Assembly: GCA_933228675.1 (NCBI GenBank)
Contig: OW121740.1
Location: forward strand, 32,197,632-32,261,631
Length of the DNA: 64,000 nucleotides
Reading direction: 5' to 3'
Source: Stomorhina lunata
Lineage: Eukaryota; Arthropoda; Insecta; Diptera; Rhiniidae
The notes below the pieces were generated by a model. The model was not told the origin of the DNA, made no database searches, and saw nothing but the letters and a program-made list of their open reading frames with translations. Positions 48,691-59,200 of this stretch are shown one piece after another. Within the stretch, counting starts at the first letter, position 1; each line of letters begins with the position of its first letter. The position numbers were made by a program, and so were the translations under genes.

Positions 48691-49216
48691 CCAATAGGAT
48701 TATGGAAAAATTAAATAGAAAAAGTCCGTAACATCTAAACCGTTAGGCGAATTTTTAGCAGTGTTGGGGAGCTTAAGTTTCGAACCTGGAAAGCCTTACT
48801 AGGGGGGCAAAATTACAACACCTCAGACTAATAAATCATTTAAAACGATATATAATTATCATTTCCCAATCGATTTAAAAATTCATACTATATAACAAAT
48901 ATATTTGTCAAGACCTACAAAACACATTGCTACATGCATATGCTATCTCTTACTGTTTCTAAGATATTCGGCTTCAACAAATTTGCAATTTTTGTCCCAT
49001 ACTATATAGATTTTTTACTAATATCTGATCTATATATAAACCGATTTTCTTAATTTAAAGCTTAAAAAAAAACAAATTTTTAAGAAGGGTATTAAAAGCT
49101 TTACTATGTAAAAAGTAATAAGTGCTTAAAGTTAATATTAAAAAAAAACATTTTTCCCGGTTTTTTTTGGGTAAATAGTATTTTTAGTGTTTTTTAGTTA
49201 TTTACAAAATTTCTTA
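48691..49216. other. spacer, nothing recognised
   Basis: A/T-rich DNA without a recognisable gene or repeat. Confidence 0.35.
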
Positions 49217-49417
49217 ACAGCAGTGGTATAGCAGGTTAGTCATCCGCCTAGCGTACCAGAGGTCCCAAGTTCAATACCCACCCAGACCCACTTGAAAAAT
49301 ACATTTTCAAAAAAAGCGGTTCAGCTCATAACTCAGCTAGTCACTGGTTATTGAGTATTAGGCTATATAAAACTTCTCTAATTAATGCATTTGCCGTTGG
49401 GAGCCGGAGTTAAAACG
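49217..49417 (+). mobile_element. tRNA-derived SINE, 3' truncated
   Basis: Head with box A TGGTATAGCAGG (49,224-49,235) and box B AGTTCAATAC (49,268-49,277, one mismatch). Body up to GGAGCCGGAGTTAAAACG, after which the last ~100 bp of the family are missing. Dispersed repeat E begins ten bases later. Confidence 0.8.
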
Positions 49418-49427
49418 GAGTTAAAGC

Positions 49428-49710
49428 TACCATAATGCCACAAAACGACAGAACACATGAAAATATATAAGTTGTGTCAAAATTAACATAAAACTAATAA
49501 AAATCAAATAGTTTTTTATTTTTTTTTTTAGAAATTTTTGTTTTAACCGCCATAACTTCTGCGCGCATCGCGTTAAATCATTAACGCGAACGGATTTTAC
49601 ATTCCCTAAGCTCTCTTAATATAACCCCAAAACAAATTTAGTGTGCGATCAAAAAATTTTTGTAATTTTTTTATTTCCGAAAATTAAAACTATTTGATTT
49701 TTGTCCATAT
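49428..49710 (-). repeat. dispersed repeat E, inverse copy
   Basis: Inverse of 11,847-12,120. It contains ACAAAACGACAGAACACATG, CATAACTTCTGCGCGCATCG and GTTAAATCATTAACGCGAAC. Class unknown. Confidence 0.75.
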
Positions 49711-50309
49711 ATATATATAATGGCTAAAATGGCTCTAACGATTTTGATAAAATTTGGACAATGAGTACCTTTTTTCCGTATAGATCGACTAAGAATGGAT
49801 TTTGGGAAATTTTGTCGCAAAAGGGGAAAAAACGGATAAAAAGGGGAAAAAGTCCTTAATGTTGTATTTCCTAAAGTAATAGGTGTAGAAAGAGTCAGCA
49901 GACCGGTGTTTGGTACTTTTTTGAAACTGTGCCCGATTAGGGGTAAAAAGGGATGAAAAAAGTATTTTTGGTACATTTTTAACCCACTCTAATTTTTTGA
50001 CCCAAAGAATATAGAAAGGAACTTTGTACCGCAATAAATAGATGTGAAAAAATATTGAATACATATTTGGTACTTTTTTGATTTTGCGGCCAAAATAGGT
50101 AAAAAAAAGGTATAAAATGATAACATCTCATAAAGTAATATGAATAAAAACAAAATGTTAACTACGTTTTAGTACCGAATTCAATTGATACCAAAAAAGT
50201 ACCAACTATGTATACGGAACTTTTTGAAATTAGGGGTTAAAAAGGGAAAAATTATTGGTAATGTTATAACTTTTAAACAAATGAATGGTTGTTGGTCTGT
50301 ATGTCCTTT
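49711..50309. repeat. diverged units with TTTGGTACTTTTTTGA
   Basis: The phrase TTTGGTACTTTTTTGA occurs at about 49,908 and 50,067, with related GGTACATTTTTAACCC and 'GTACCTTTTTTCCG' near 49,970 and 49,766. 'CTAAAGTAATAGG / ATAAAGTAATATG' is also repeated. This looks like old tandem units of roughly 150 bp. Confidence 0.45.
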
Positions 50310-50740
50310 ATAGAATAGTAAACTATGCATTTGATTATCTTATGCTCTTTGGCAAAGTTATAGTATTATGACCAATGTACGTTAGGTGGCGCCACTGAAA
50401 ATTACTTAAAGTGTATTAAATCGTAAGCTGTTCATTTTATCATGCTATGGTCATTAGCAAAGTTATTACTCATGCAAAGTTATTACTCATGGGCCGACGA
50501 AGGTTTTTTTAGTTGGTATGACAAATTTTCGACAGGTGGCACCTGAATTTCTCTAAATGAATTGACTTGTAAACTGTACATTTGATCATGCTATAATCTT
50601 TAACAAAGTTATTACGCTTGAGCCGAAGGAGCTTTCTACGTTGGTATGACCAATTATTCAAAATGAATTGAACTGCAAACTATGCATTTGATCATGTGTT
50701 GATAGGATAAAATTAATAAAACGATTCAAAATTAATTGGA
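50310..50740. repeat. diverged ~130-bp tandem units
   Basis: Three to four units have variants of 'AAACTATGCATTTGATCATG', 'GGCAAAGTTATTACTCATG', 'GAAGGAGCTTTCTACG', 'TTGGTATGACCAATT' and 'CAGGTGGCACCTGAA'. Confidence 0.6.
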
Positions 50741-51389
50741 TACTTGCATAATGTCTTTGATCTAAGTTTATTTTAGTTAAATAAAATATAAGAAAAACTT
50801 TAAAACTTGCCTCCAAATGCTTATCCTAAAGTTTAAAAATTCTTTATTTTCTTGAACTTTTTAGGTAAAAACTGAAATTCGACTACAAATTTATCTATAT
50901 GAATGACTTATTATTTTTTTTTATCCGAGCAATAGTTATGAAAATAAATTTTGTTTTTGCAAAAAAAAATTATTTATTTGAAAAATCACAAAATTTTTCA
51001 TTTTCAAAAATAATTTTCCAAAATTACTGCTCGGACTAAAAAAATAACAAGTGCTTCTGAAAGATATTTTTTTTGCCGAATTTCAGTTTTTTCAAAATTA
51101 AAACATTTGAAGATGCATAACAAAATTGCATGTATTTTAGTCTAATTTAATTTTTCTGTATCTCTTATCGTTTTGGAGTGATTTAGAAATTAATGGAGAA
51201 AAATTTTTTTTCGTGCGAAATTCGTAATTTTTTTTCAGGTTAAAAATGTAATTAAAAATTTTAACATTTTAGACATTTTTCTAAGAGCTACATATCTTAA
51301 GAATAAAATAAGTTATAAACCAAAAAAATCGGTTTAAAAATGTGAATTTTATTACCAATTTACCGGAGGTACCCAATAATGCAATGCAA
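50741..51389. other. spacer, nothing recognised
   Basis: A/T-rich, no gene or repeat recognised. Confidence 0.35.
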
Positions 51390-51453
51390 CCAACCTTACA
51401 TATGACCATAAGATAATTACCTAATGAAATCTTATGGTCATATGTAAGGTTGG
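51390..51453. repeat. perfect 25-bp inverted repeat, 14-nt loop
   Basis: CCAACCTTACATATGACCAT + AAGAT (51,390-51,414) is followed after 14 nt by its exact reverse complement (51,429-51,453). Confidence 0.97.
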
Positions 51454-52564
51454 ATTTAAGTTTAGCACATCAAGATCCATATAGTCCGCATAGTTTTATT
51501 AAAAGGAAAGACAAAAAATGAATTTTTGCAGAGCAGTGTCATCGGTCCACAGCTGTCCATAGCTCTTAAATTATAAAATTCGGCAACTGTTTCCCCGGAT
51601 ATACAAATTGTATATAAACCAAAGATGTTCTTTTAAAAATATTTATACATTTTAAAGAATTTTATATTGGGTATATAAAATTCGTCGAATCCGAATATAT
51701 CACTCTTACTTTGTTAACATAAGCCTAGTTCGATTTGGCTCAACATTTCATGATGAACACATTTCACCAATTGTTAGAATAATCAAAAAATGCTTTTAAA
51801 AATAATTTTCCCATAGTTTTAGCGACAAGAACTTTTATTTGTGAGTGCTTTTTGTTTTTCCTAGATTCTGCCTAAGTAGGATTAGTGGCGAAAATGTTTG
51901 TTTGGAAAAATATAGAGGTGCATAAAGAAGATATTCAAACAAAACTTATATTGTATGGAGAATTGAATGTCATATATGTATATAAATTTTGCCTACAGAA
52001 AAGCAGAGTTTATAAAACTCCAGCAACGAAACATGTACAACTTTCAACTGACAAATTGAAATTGTTCCCCTACTAACAGAGGATTTAAAACAGCGGGTCT
52101 CATTTATCTAAATCTATATGTTTGCTATTATAACATTCGTCGTTCAATCACAATAGTAAACAAACAAACAAAAGTAATTCAATAAACCTTCCAAGTTTTA
52201 CTGTTGAGAACTAAAATATGAAAAAAATAGTTCTTTTGTTTTAGCATAAATACATATGCAAATACGTTTCCAGGAATTAACATCAATTCTTAGTGTGTTT
52301 TCATGTTGTCATTGGATTTAATCCTATTTTGTGGTAGTAATTATTTTCAAATAATGGATACAATAACTGCCTATACCGAATTTAGAATTTAGAAATATGA
52401 TAGGAGGGTACAGTCACTCTTTAATATACATATATGATGGCGCTGAAATTGATATCGAGTTCTAACTAAATCTAATTATCGTTCAAACAAAAAATTTTTT
52501 GTTTTCTATATACCTACAGTAGCTTTAGATAAAAAAAATGGTATGATACCATCTCAATGTGCGT
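51454..52564. other. spacer with INE-like type C end
   Basis: At about 51,660-51,712 the type C terminus is seen on the minus strand (AATTCGTCGAATCCGAATAT, CACTCTTACTTTGTTAA). Otherwise no gene or repeat recognised. Confidence 0.4.
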
Positions 52565-52655
52565 TAATTATAACCTTTACCACCATAAGTAGAAACAAGT
52601 AAGAAAGCGCTATAGTCGGTCAAGTCCGACCATATGATACCCTTCACCACTAAGG
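52565..52655 (+). mobile_element. INE-like type A 5' end, cut by LTR element
   Basis: AACAAGTAAGAAAGCGCTAT, CGGTCAAGTCCGACC and GATACCCTTCACCACTAAGG are the first 70 bp of type A. The expected continuation (TGAAAGGTGTTATTT) is missing and the LTR starts instead, so the retrotransposon inserted into this INE copy. The rest of the copy should follow the 3' LTR, outside the window. Confidence 0.8.
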
Positions 52656-52660
52656 TGTCA

Positions 52661-52745
52661 TGTCCCACCGAATAGTTTAGGTTGCATTTAAATGTATGTA
52701 AAATACATAAAGATACAACCGTAAAAACAGCTGTTTGGTGGGGCA
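52661..52745. repeat. foldback at the start of the LTR
   Basis: TGTCCCACCGAATAG (52,661) faces CTGTTTGGTGGGGCA (ending 52,745). The three differences are all G-U compatible in RNA. Inside, GGTTGCATTTAAATGTAT faces ATACATAAAGATACAACC. The whole 85-nt segment can fold into one long hairpin. The 3' LTR has the same segment. Confidence 0.7.
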
Positions 52746-53557
52746 TTGGTTGAAAAAAAATTAAATTTGGGAAAAAAAGATGGCCGAAATGGCGGGAACT
52801 AGCCGAAAAAGAAGAGGAAGAAAGAAAAGAAGAAGAAGCATAGGGCCAAGAAGAAGAAGAAGAGTTTTTTTTTGAGAGGATTCGATTTTGTGATGTGAAG
52901 ATGAAAAGACGTTTGTGAGAGTGGTTTTTTTTTGGAGTTTTTAAATTTTATTTAAAATTATTGATTTTTTTATTTTAAACTTTTTGTGATCACACATATA
53001 TACATAATAAATAAAAAAAAATATTACACAAAACATAAGACCAACTATTAAAACAAAACAAATAAATAAAATATATATATATATATATAAAAAAAAAAAC
53101 AGAGAAACAAATTAGTTTTTTTTGAAAACACACACGCATAGAAATAAATGAATAAAACAAAAATTATTTTTGGAAAGAAACACACACAAAATTACAATAA
53201 TTACACAAAAATACATATATATCAAAAATTAATTAAAACACGCAAAAACTAAACGTGAAAATACCATATTACACAAATCAATAGAAGGATTCACCCACCA
53301 CCAATACTAAGTGACCCATTATACTCTATAGAAGGGGGGAGTTTGTTTGACAGACCACGGACCGGAATACAAAAAAAAGGAGGACATTTGGGAAGTTTCG
53401 GTTTTTTTTTTTGCCTTACCACTTAAGGTGAGGGTTGTGCAACTCAACAGCTTTAGGCAGGGCCGACGAATCTTTTACAACCTACTCCAAGGACAGAGTT
53501 ACAGGACACATTGGACTGGGACGGACTTAATAAACTTTCCCTGGATTGAAGAGGCGA

Positions 53558-53564
53558 TATAAAG
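53558..53564 (+). promoter_or_regulatory. candidate TATA box in LTR
   Basis: TATAAAG in a less A/T-rich context, just upstream of the splice-donor-like CAGGTAAGT. No clear initiator was seen, so the start site (about 53,590) is a guess. Confidence 0.35.
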
Positions 53565-53947
53565 GAGTGTCACCATGATGGAGTGAGCAGAAAAATTAAC
53601 AGGTAAGTGAGCTAAATTATTAAGTAAGGGTAGATTTAGGGGCAGTTCCTAAAAATTAGGCCAAGGAACTGCCATGGAAGAGGGTGGGCAGGCCAAGCAG
53701 CATAACACCAGCTGCAAAGCCGAGTAAATAGAATGTTGCGATGTCCATGGACTAGCACATTTCCAAATTTCAATAGATAGGAATTGAGGATTGGCATTTG
53801 GCCTCAAAACTTTTTGATCAGCGACTTGTGGACGACTGATTTGGTGAACCGCACGCCCTCTACCGGCTTAGCCAGGCAAATGTCACCATGCCAAGCGTTG
53901 CCAGTCAGTCCTCCACCGAGTTCGCCTCAAGAGTCCGTTGACAAAAA

Positions 53948-53965
53948 TGGCGCCCAACGTGGGGC
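53948..53965 (+). promoter_or_regulatory. primer-binding site, tRNA-Lys(CUU)
   Basis: TGGCGCCCAACGTGGGGC, four bases after the LTR end. It is complementary to the 3' 18 nt, including CCA, of the fly tRNA-Lys(CUU) type, whose T arm/acceptor ends GCCCCACGTTGGGCG. It primes minus-strand DNA synthesis by the element's reverse transcriptase. Confidence 0.9.
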
Positions 53966-54039
53966 CCGAATATCGGGTTTCCATATATCCATAGTTCAAT
54001 ATATTACGATTTACTTGTCATTAAATAAGGTAAGCAAAT

Positions 54040-54097
54040 CCAGCGTAAGTCATACTGATCAAGATCATTCAAGGTCAATCAGTATTTGCGACGCTGG
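54040..54097 (+). promoter_or_regulatory. leader hairpin 1
   Basis: CCAGCGT (54,040) pairs with ACGCTGG (54,091-54,097). Inside, ATACTGAT (54,052) pairs with ATCAGTAT (54,078-54,085). Confidence 0.7.
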
Positions 54098-54131
54098 AAT
54101 TGTTAATCTTATTGAATGAGAAATAGAGAGG

Positions 54132-54237
54132 CCTGCTATTGGTCTTTTATCTAGAACTTTTGTAAGTCTCATTATCTGAGAATTAATATTCTGATAATGA
54201 CAGCGACAAAGTTCTAGAAAAAAGAGCAACAAGCAGG
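54132..54237 (+). promoter_or_regulatory. leader hairpin 2
   Basis: CCTGCT (54,132) pairs with AGCAGG (54,232-54,237). TTGGTCTTTT faces AAAAGAGCAA with one mismatch. TCTAGAACTTT (54,150) pairs with AAAGTTCTAGA (54,208-54,218). The tip adds CATTATC/GATAATG. This is a roughly 106-nt rod. Confidence 0.8.
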
Positions 54238-54277
54238 ATATACATAAACATTCAAATCTAAATCAATAGCCCAAAGG

Positions 54278-54382
54278 CAAAGTTTTCAAAACTATAATTT
54301 TCAGCGGATAAGTCGTGAAATAAAGCTATGATAGCTTATTCCACAGTCGATCCGTTGAAAGTTTTAGTTTTGAACAACTTTG
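54278..54382 (+). promoter_or_regulatory. leader hairpin 3
   Basis: CAAAGTT + TTCAAAACTA and TTTTCAGCGGAT pair with ATCCGTTGAAAG and TAGTTTTGAA + AACTTTG; about 29 of 33 positions match, with one bulge. The tip is a further palindrome around AAGCTATGATAGCTT. Confidence 0.8.
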
Positions 54383-54679
54383 TCTACCAGCTTTCCCCAT
54401 TCCAATTCTCAATTTCTATTACAAAATTTAAATTTTTTTAAATAGATCCATGGCTGTCGTCAATGGTTCTATTTTCTTGGTTCTACCCTTACTAATGATT
54501 AATGCTCACTTATAATAATTAAATAAACAAAAAAGAATAATTTTAAAAATATATTTTTATAATATACATATATATAAACATTATTAATACATTTGTTTTT
54601 CAGCTTGATTTGAAGTTTTGTGATAAGTATTATAAAAACAAAAAAAAAAAGGAATTTTCATAGGCGTAGTTTTATTAGC

Positions 54680-56218
54680 ATGGTAGAAACTAGGGCAAGT
54701 AAGATGCAAGGCGATTCCGCTTCTTCTTCCTCTAGGCCTATCCTAGGAAGGGTTCCTTCCAGCATAACAGCAACAACATCCGCAACAACAACATCAACAA
54801 CCACGATTACAACATCCACAACAGCACCGATTATGGCGAATGTGGTGCATCCTGGTACACAGCCTTTGGACCAGATCCCACTGCTAGACACCAGCATCAG
54901 CTCTCCTAGCTACAGCAGCTTAACAGCCCAAAATGTGCGGCAAGAGTTTCGGAATCAGGCAAACTCCAATGCTCAGCCAACACACCCACTTTCGGAGCCA
55001 AATATACAAAATCTTATTGACTCAACAGTGGGAATCAGACAAGTGGAGATGCTGCGCACCATGGAAGAGAGGCTAAGAGAGTTAGTACCTCAAATAGTGG
55101 CCGAAAGTATCAGGTCACTGTCAAGAGCCTCCAGTAATGCCATGCCACCACTGCAACCAGCGCCTGATTTCAACAGGTCACAACAGCAGCCTCAACACGC
55201 TACATACCAGCATCGGCAACAGTTTATGCAGCCAGATCAATCAGCACCAATACCACAGTTTCCACCGCCAAATCCACATACTACGGCACCTCATCAAGAC
55301 CCTCATAGATCCCACTTCAGCCACAACACCTCTTATGGCCCCGGACGCAGTAGCACATTCCATCACGAAGTGCCACCACAACATTACCCTTCATCCAGCA
55401 GCTCTCAATTTACTCGGAAGCTGGGTTTAGACAAATGGGGCGTAAATTTTGATGGTTCGTCGAAGTCAATGGGGGCCCAGGAATTCGTGTTCAGGGTAGA
55501 GGAGATGCGTAAAGATTACGGGAACAGCTGGCAAGAGGTGTTATGCCAATTCCACCAATTATTGTCGGGAGAAGCACTGGAGTGGTATTGGATGCAACGA
55601 CGACATCAGCCAGCTCACTCATGGGATGAATTAAAGGAGGCTGTAATTAACCGATTCCGTAGGTTCAACAGCGATATGGAGATCCATCGGCAAATTATGG
55701 ACCGTCGCCAACAGTCTCAAGAACTATTTGAAGATTTTTATAACTCCGTCCTAAGATTGAGAAGCCAACAGACAAGCCCAATTTCTGAAAGCGAAATAAT
55801 TGACATAATGAAAGTCAATCTCAAAAGTTCAATGGCACAATTGGTTTTTCCCATCAGGATGTTCGGCTTGAGTCATTTTCGGGCAGAGTGTAAGAAGGCC
55901 GAGTCGCTTCTGCAGACCCAGCGACAGTCCTATGGCCAACGGTTCGCTCCCAGAGTGCACGAGCTTTATGGTGATTACGGTGAGCAGGGATTGCCGGAAG
56001 TCGAGGTTGAAGCAATTAGCAACACTGCAAAATATATCTGCTGGAATTGCAGACAACCGGGCCATGGATTCATGGAGTGTCCATCGCAATCGAGGAGGTT
56101 GTTCTGCTTTAAATGCGGGATGGACAATACGGTGACACCAAAATGTCCACGCTGTTCGGGAAACCGGAGGTCGGACCCGTCTGCTGGGGAACCACGTCCG
56201 AAACCTGCAGCCCAGTAA
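54680..56218 (+). CDS. gag: Gag polyprotein (capsid/nucleocapsid)
   Basis: 512 aa. Structural protein that packages genomic RNA into cytoplasmic particles. I start at ATG 54,680 (A at -3, G at +4, MVETRASKMQ); the frame is open upstream but has no earlier ATG. Residues 1-250 are low complexity: Ser/Thr-rich first (about 15-55), then Pro/Gln/His-rich. A retrotransposon Gag domain runs from about W253 (WGVNFDGSS) to 413, including LSGEALEWYW and WDELKEAVINRFRR. Two C-terminal zinc motifs follow: CX2CX4HX4C from C454, and CX2CX9CX2C from C476 to C492. The second is not a standard CCHC knuckle and has four cysteines. The frame overlaps pol by 106 nt; GGGAAAC at 56,158 provides the -1 shift. The stop TAA (56,216) abuts the predicted pseudoknot. 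No breaks. Confidence 0.95.
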   Translation: MVETRASKMQGDSASSSSRPILGRVPSSITATTSATTTSTTTITTSTTAPIMANVVHPGTQPLDQIPLLDTSISSPSYSSLTAQNVRQEFRNQANSNAQPTHPLSEPNIQNLIDSTVGIRQVEMLRTMEERLRELVPQIVAESIRSLSRASSNAMPPLQPAPDFNRSQQQPQHATYQHRQQFMQPDQSAPIPQFPPPNPHTTAPHQDPHRSHFSHNTSYGPGRSSTFHHEVPPQHYPSSSSSQFTRKLGLDKWGVNFDGSSKSMGAQEFVFRVEEMRKDYGNSWQEVLCQFHQLLSGEALEWYWMQRRHQPAHSWDELKEAVINRFRRFNSDMEIHRQIMDRRQQSQELFEDFYNSVLRLRSQQTSPISESEIIDIMKVNLKSSMAQLVFPIRMFGLSHFRAECKKAESLLQTQRQSYGQRFAPRVHELYGDYGEQGLPEVEVEAISNTAKYICWNCRQPGHGFMECPSQSRRLFCFKCGMDNTVTPKCPRCSGNRRSDPSAGEPRPKPAAQ

Positions 56219-59200
56219 GTAAACTGGAGGATTTTAATGACCTAGAGGAAGAAAAGAATAAACGGGTCGTTAAAATCTTAGTTAATAATAAAGTTAGGAT
56301 AAGTGAAAAGACAGGAGAGCCTAAGGTTAGGGAGATTAAGCCATTGCATGTTAGAATTAAGGATTATGAAATAGCTAGGGAAAGAATTTTTGGTAAAACG
56401 CGGATTGAGAAAACGAGGGAAAGGTATAGAAAACGAAGAGAGCTTAGGCGTGAGGTCGCCAATGTATCCTTATACGAAGGTGACGACACCCGATTGTATA
56501 CCCGTATCTCTATCAACGGGGTAGAGATCGAGGGTCTTTTAGATAGTGGTGCGACAGTAACAGTCCTCGGCGAAGGGTGTTACGATGTCGTGAAGAAAGC
56601 GGGAGCTATGGTCCACAGTTTTCCATCGATGGTAAAAACTGCAGACGGTAGATCGCATAAAATTCAAGGCCGGTTCAAAGCTCAGATCAAATATAATAGA
56701 GTAGAAAGGGAGATAACCTTCTACCTGGTACCGACCTTGAAGAGATCGCTTTTCCTGGGTGTCGACTTCATGAAAGCGTTTCGTTTGATAGTTAATTTGG
56801 ATAGCTTGACCTCAAATGATATGTTTTGGAGTGAGGAATCGGGTGAAAATCCGATGAATCCTTCAATGCATATACTTTGTGATCAAGATAGAAAGTTGTT
56901 AGAAGCTATTATCTCAAAGTTTCCTTCGTTTGTGGAAAAAGGACTTGGGAAGACTGACCTTGAGACACACATAATAGATACGCAGGACGCAGCGCCTGTA
57001 AAACAGAGACATTACCCAGTGTCTCCTGCTGTGCAAAAACTTATGTATGAGGAATTGGATAGGATGCTTGCTATGGGAGTTATTGAGACTAGTCAAAGCC
57101 CCTGGAATAATCCAGTGACGCTAGTGCGCAAAGGCACCAAAAACAGGCTTTGTTTGGACGCACGAAAACTCAATGCTCTCACAGTCAAGGACGCCTATCC
57201 ACTTCCCCATATAGAAGGATTGCTTAGCAGACTGGGTGACACGCACTATATATCTAGTGTGGATTTGAAAGATGCTTTCTGGCAAATCCCACTAGATATA
57301 CAGAGTCGTGAGAAAACTGCTTTTACAGTGCCGGGGAGACCACTTTATCACTTCACAGTCATGCCTTTTGGGTTGTGTAATGCGGCCCAAAGGTTATGTC
57401 GGTTAATGGATAAAGTGATCCCTTCCGACTTGCGAGATCGAGTGTTTGTGTATCTAGACGATCTTCTCATAGTTACACCCGACTACCACACCCACCTAGA
57501 GATACTTGAGCGGGTAGCTGAACTTCTTTCTAAGGCTAAATTAACTATTAACGTCGAAAAATCCAAATTTTGTTTTAAGGAACTCCGATATCTAGGATAT
57601 ATTGTTGGTGGCGGTATGCTAAAACCTGACCCTGACAAGATATCCTCGATACTGGAGTTTCCTTATCCCAAGACACCCAGGCAAGTGCGCGGTTTTATGG
57701 GGACTACCGGCTGGTATCGTCGCTTTATCAAGGACTACGCGACCATAGCCACCCCTGTCTTCGATACGCTTAAGAAAACGCGCGCGTTTAATTTCACGAA
57801 TGAGGCCAAGATCGCGTTTGAAAAGTTGAAAAAGGCACTTACCTCAAGTCCGATACTGCGTCATCCCGATTTCTCAAAACACTTCTTTGTGCAGTGCGAC
57901 GCGTCTGACATCGGAATCGGGGCCGTGCTCTTTCAGAAAGATGAGGTCGAAGGCGAACATCCGATTGCGTTTATGTCGCAAAAATTGACGCCAGCTCAAC
58001 GCAATTATTCTGTGACAGAGCGGGAGTGTCTGGCAGTAGTTATGGCCATCAAAAAATTCCGTGCCTATATAGAGTTGATGCCTTTTACAATAATAACTGA
58101 CCACTCGAGTCTCAAGTGGCTAATGTCCAACAAGGAGCTCAGTGGAAGGTTAGCACGATGGAGCCTGCTACTTCAATCCTATACGTTCAATATTGAACAT
58201 CGCCAAGGGAGCAAAAACATTGTGCCAGACACTCTCTCTCGCTATAACATGGACGAAATTGTTGTTGATGTCAGGCGACTCATTGACCTCGAATCACCGG
58301 CTTTTTCTTCCGAAGAGTATCTGGAATTAATAAAAGAAATAAAGGATAATGAAAATAATGTACCAGATTTAAAAGTTGCGGATAATTATATATATAAACG
58401 TACCGGTCACTATGCTGGCGACGAATGCTTTGAAGATTTTTCATGGAAGCTTTGGGTTCCGTCAGCATTAAAAGAAGAGCTCATAGAAAAAGCCCACGTT
58501 CCTCCAATTTCCAGTCATGGAGGTTTTCACAAGACACTTAAACGGTTACGCGAGTACTTTTTCTGGCCAAACATGACCAAACATGTCCAAGAATATGTGA
58601 AGAAATGCGAGGTTTGTAAAGAGAGCAAAAGCTCTAACCAAGTCCTTCGACCGCCAATGACTGAGAATGTCACCGACATTGTCAGGCCCTTCCAGAAAAT
58701 CTATATCGACTTCCTGGGACCATATGTGCGCTCAAAATCTGGAAATTGTTTTATTTTTATCGTTCTTGACCATTTCTCTAAATTTGTTTTGCTAAAAGCG
58801 ATGGCCAAGGCGAATAACAAAAACGTGGTACGATTTCTGGTGACTGAAGTTTTTCACAAATTTGGAGTGCCAGAAATAATTCTCTCCGATAATGGCAGCC
58901 AATTTGTGTCAAAAGAATTTGGAGAAATGATTGAGAGTTTTGGAATAAAGCATATGAAAACGGCAATCTATTCGCCCCAAGCAAATGCGTCGGAGAGAGT
59001 CAATCAATCGATACTAGCAGCAATTAGATCTTATTTGAAGGATGACCAGAGAGATTGGGATAACCATCTCTCAGAGATTGAGTGTGCTCTTAGGTCATCA
59101 GTGCACACATCGATTGGTATGACTCCTTACTTCGCGTTGTTTGGGTCGAATATGATTACTCATGGGAGCGTATATAAATTAGCAAGAAAACTACAGCTTA

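Larger units (their letters stand above)
52656..53943 (+). repeat. 5' LTR
   Basis: 1288 bp, starting TGTCATGTCCCACC and ending GTTGACA. The ends TGTCA/TGACA form a 5-bp inverted repeat. The start is fixed by the point where identity with the 62,847 copy begins, the end by the terminal CA just before the primer-binding site. U3 has a GA-rich tract (about 52,810-52,867) and a (TA)n block (53,070-53,088). A TATAAAG at 53,558 may be the promoter, and AGTAAA at 53,723 a weak polyadenylation signal. If so, R would span roughly 53,590-53,750; this is inference. A strong splice-donor sequence, CAG|GTAAGT, stands at 53,602/53,603. Confidence 0.95.
54030..54603 (+). other. candidate leader intron
   Basis: A donor-like AAG|GTAAGC at 54,029/54,030 and an acceptor TTTGTTTTTCAG ending at 54,603 enclose the whole hairpin leader and stop 76 nt before the gag ATG. 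An ATTAAT branch-point-like sequence lies shortly upstream of the acceptor. An alternative donor (CAG|GTAAGT, 53,602) in the LTR could pair with the same acceptor. Predicted from consensus only. Confidence 0.45.

Noticed and set aside
52564..52746. Identical minus-strand peptide start found near 52.7 and 62.9 kb
   Set aside because: Both are the LTR foldback read backwards; the duplication is due to the LTRs, not a gene family.
53784..54119. 111-codon open frame across the end of the 5' LTR and the primer-binding site
   Set aside because: It runs through LTR, primer site and hairpin 1, begins upstream of the LTR end and shows no protein motif. Incidental.
54448..54513. Short hydrophobic frame (21 codons, ATG in good context) upstream of gag
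   Set aside because: It could be a uORF in unspliced RNA, but it is too short to support, and it lies inside the candidate intron.
54620..54679. Upstream extension of the gag frame
   Set aside because: The extension has no ATG; it would need a GTG start. ATG 54,680 has a good start context.
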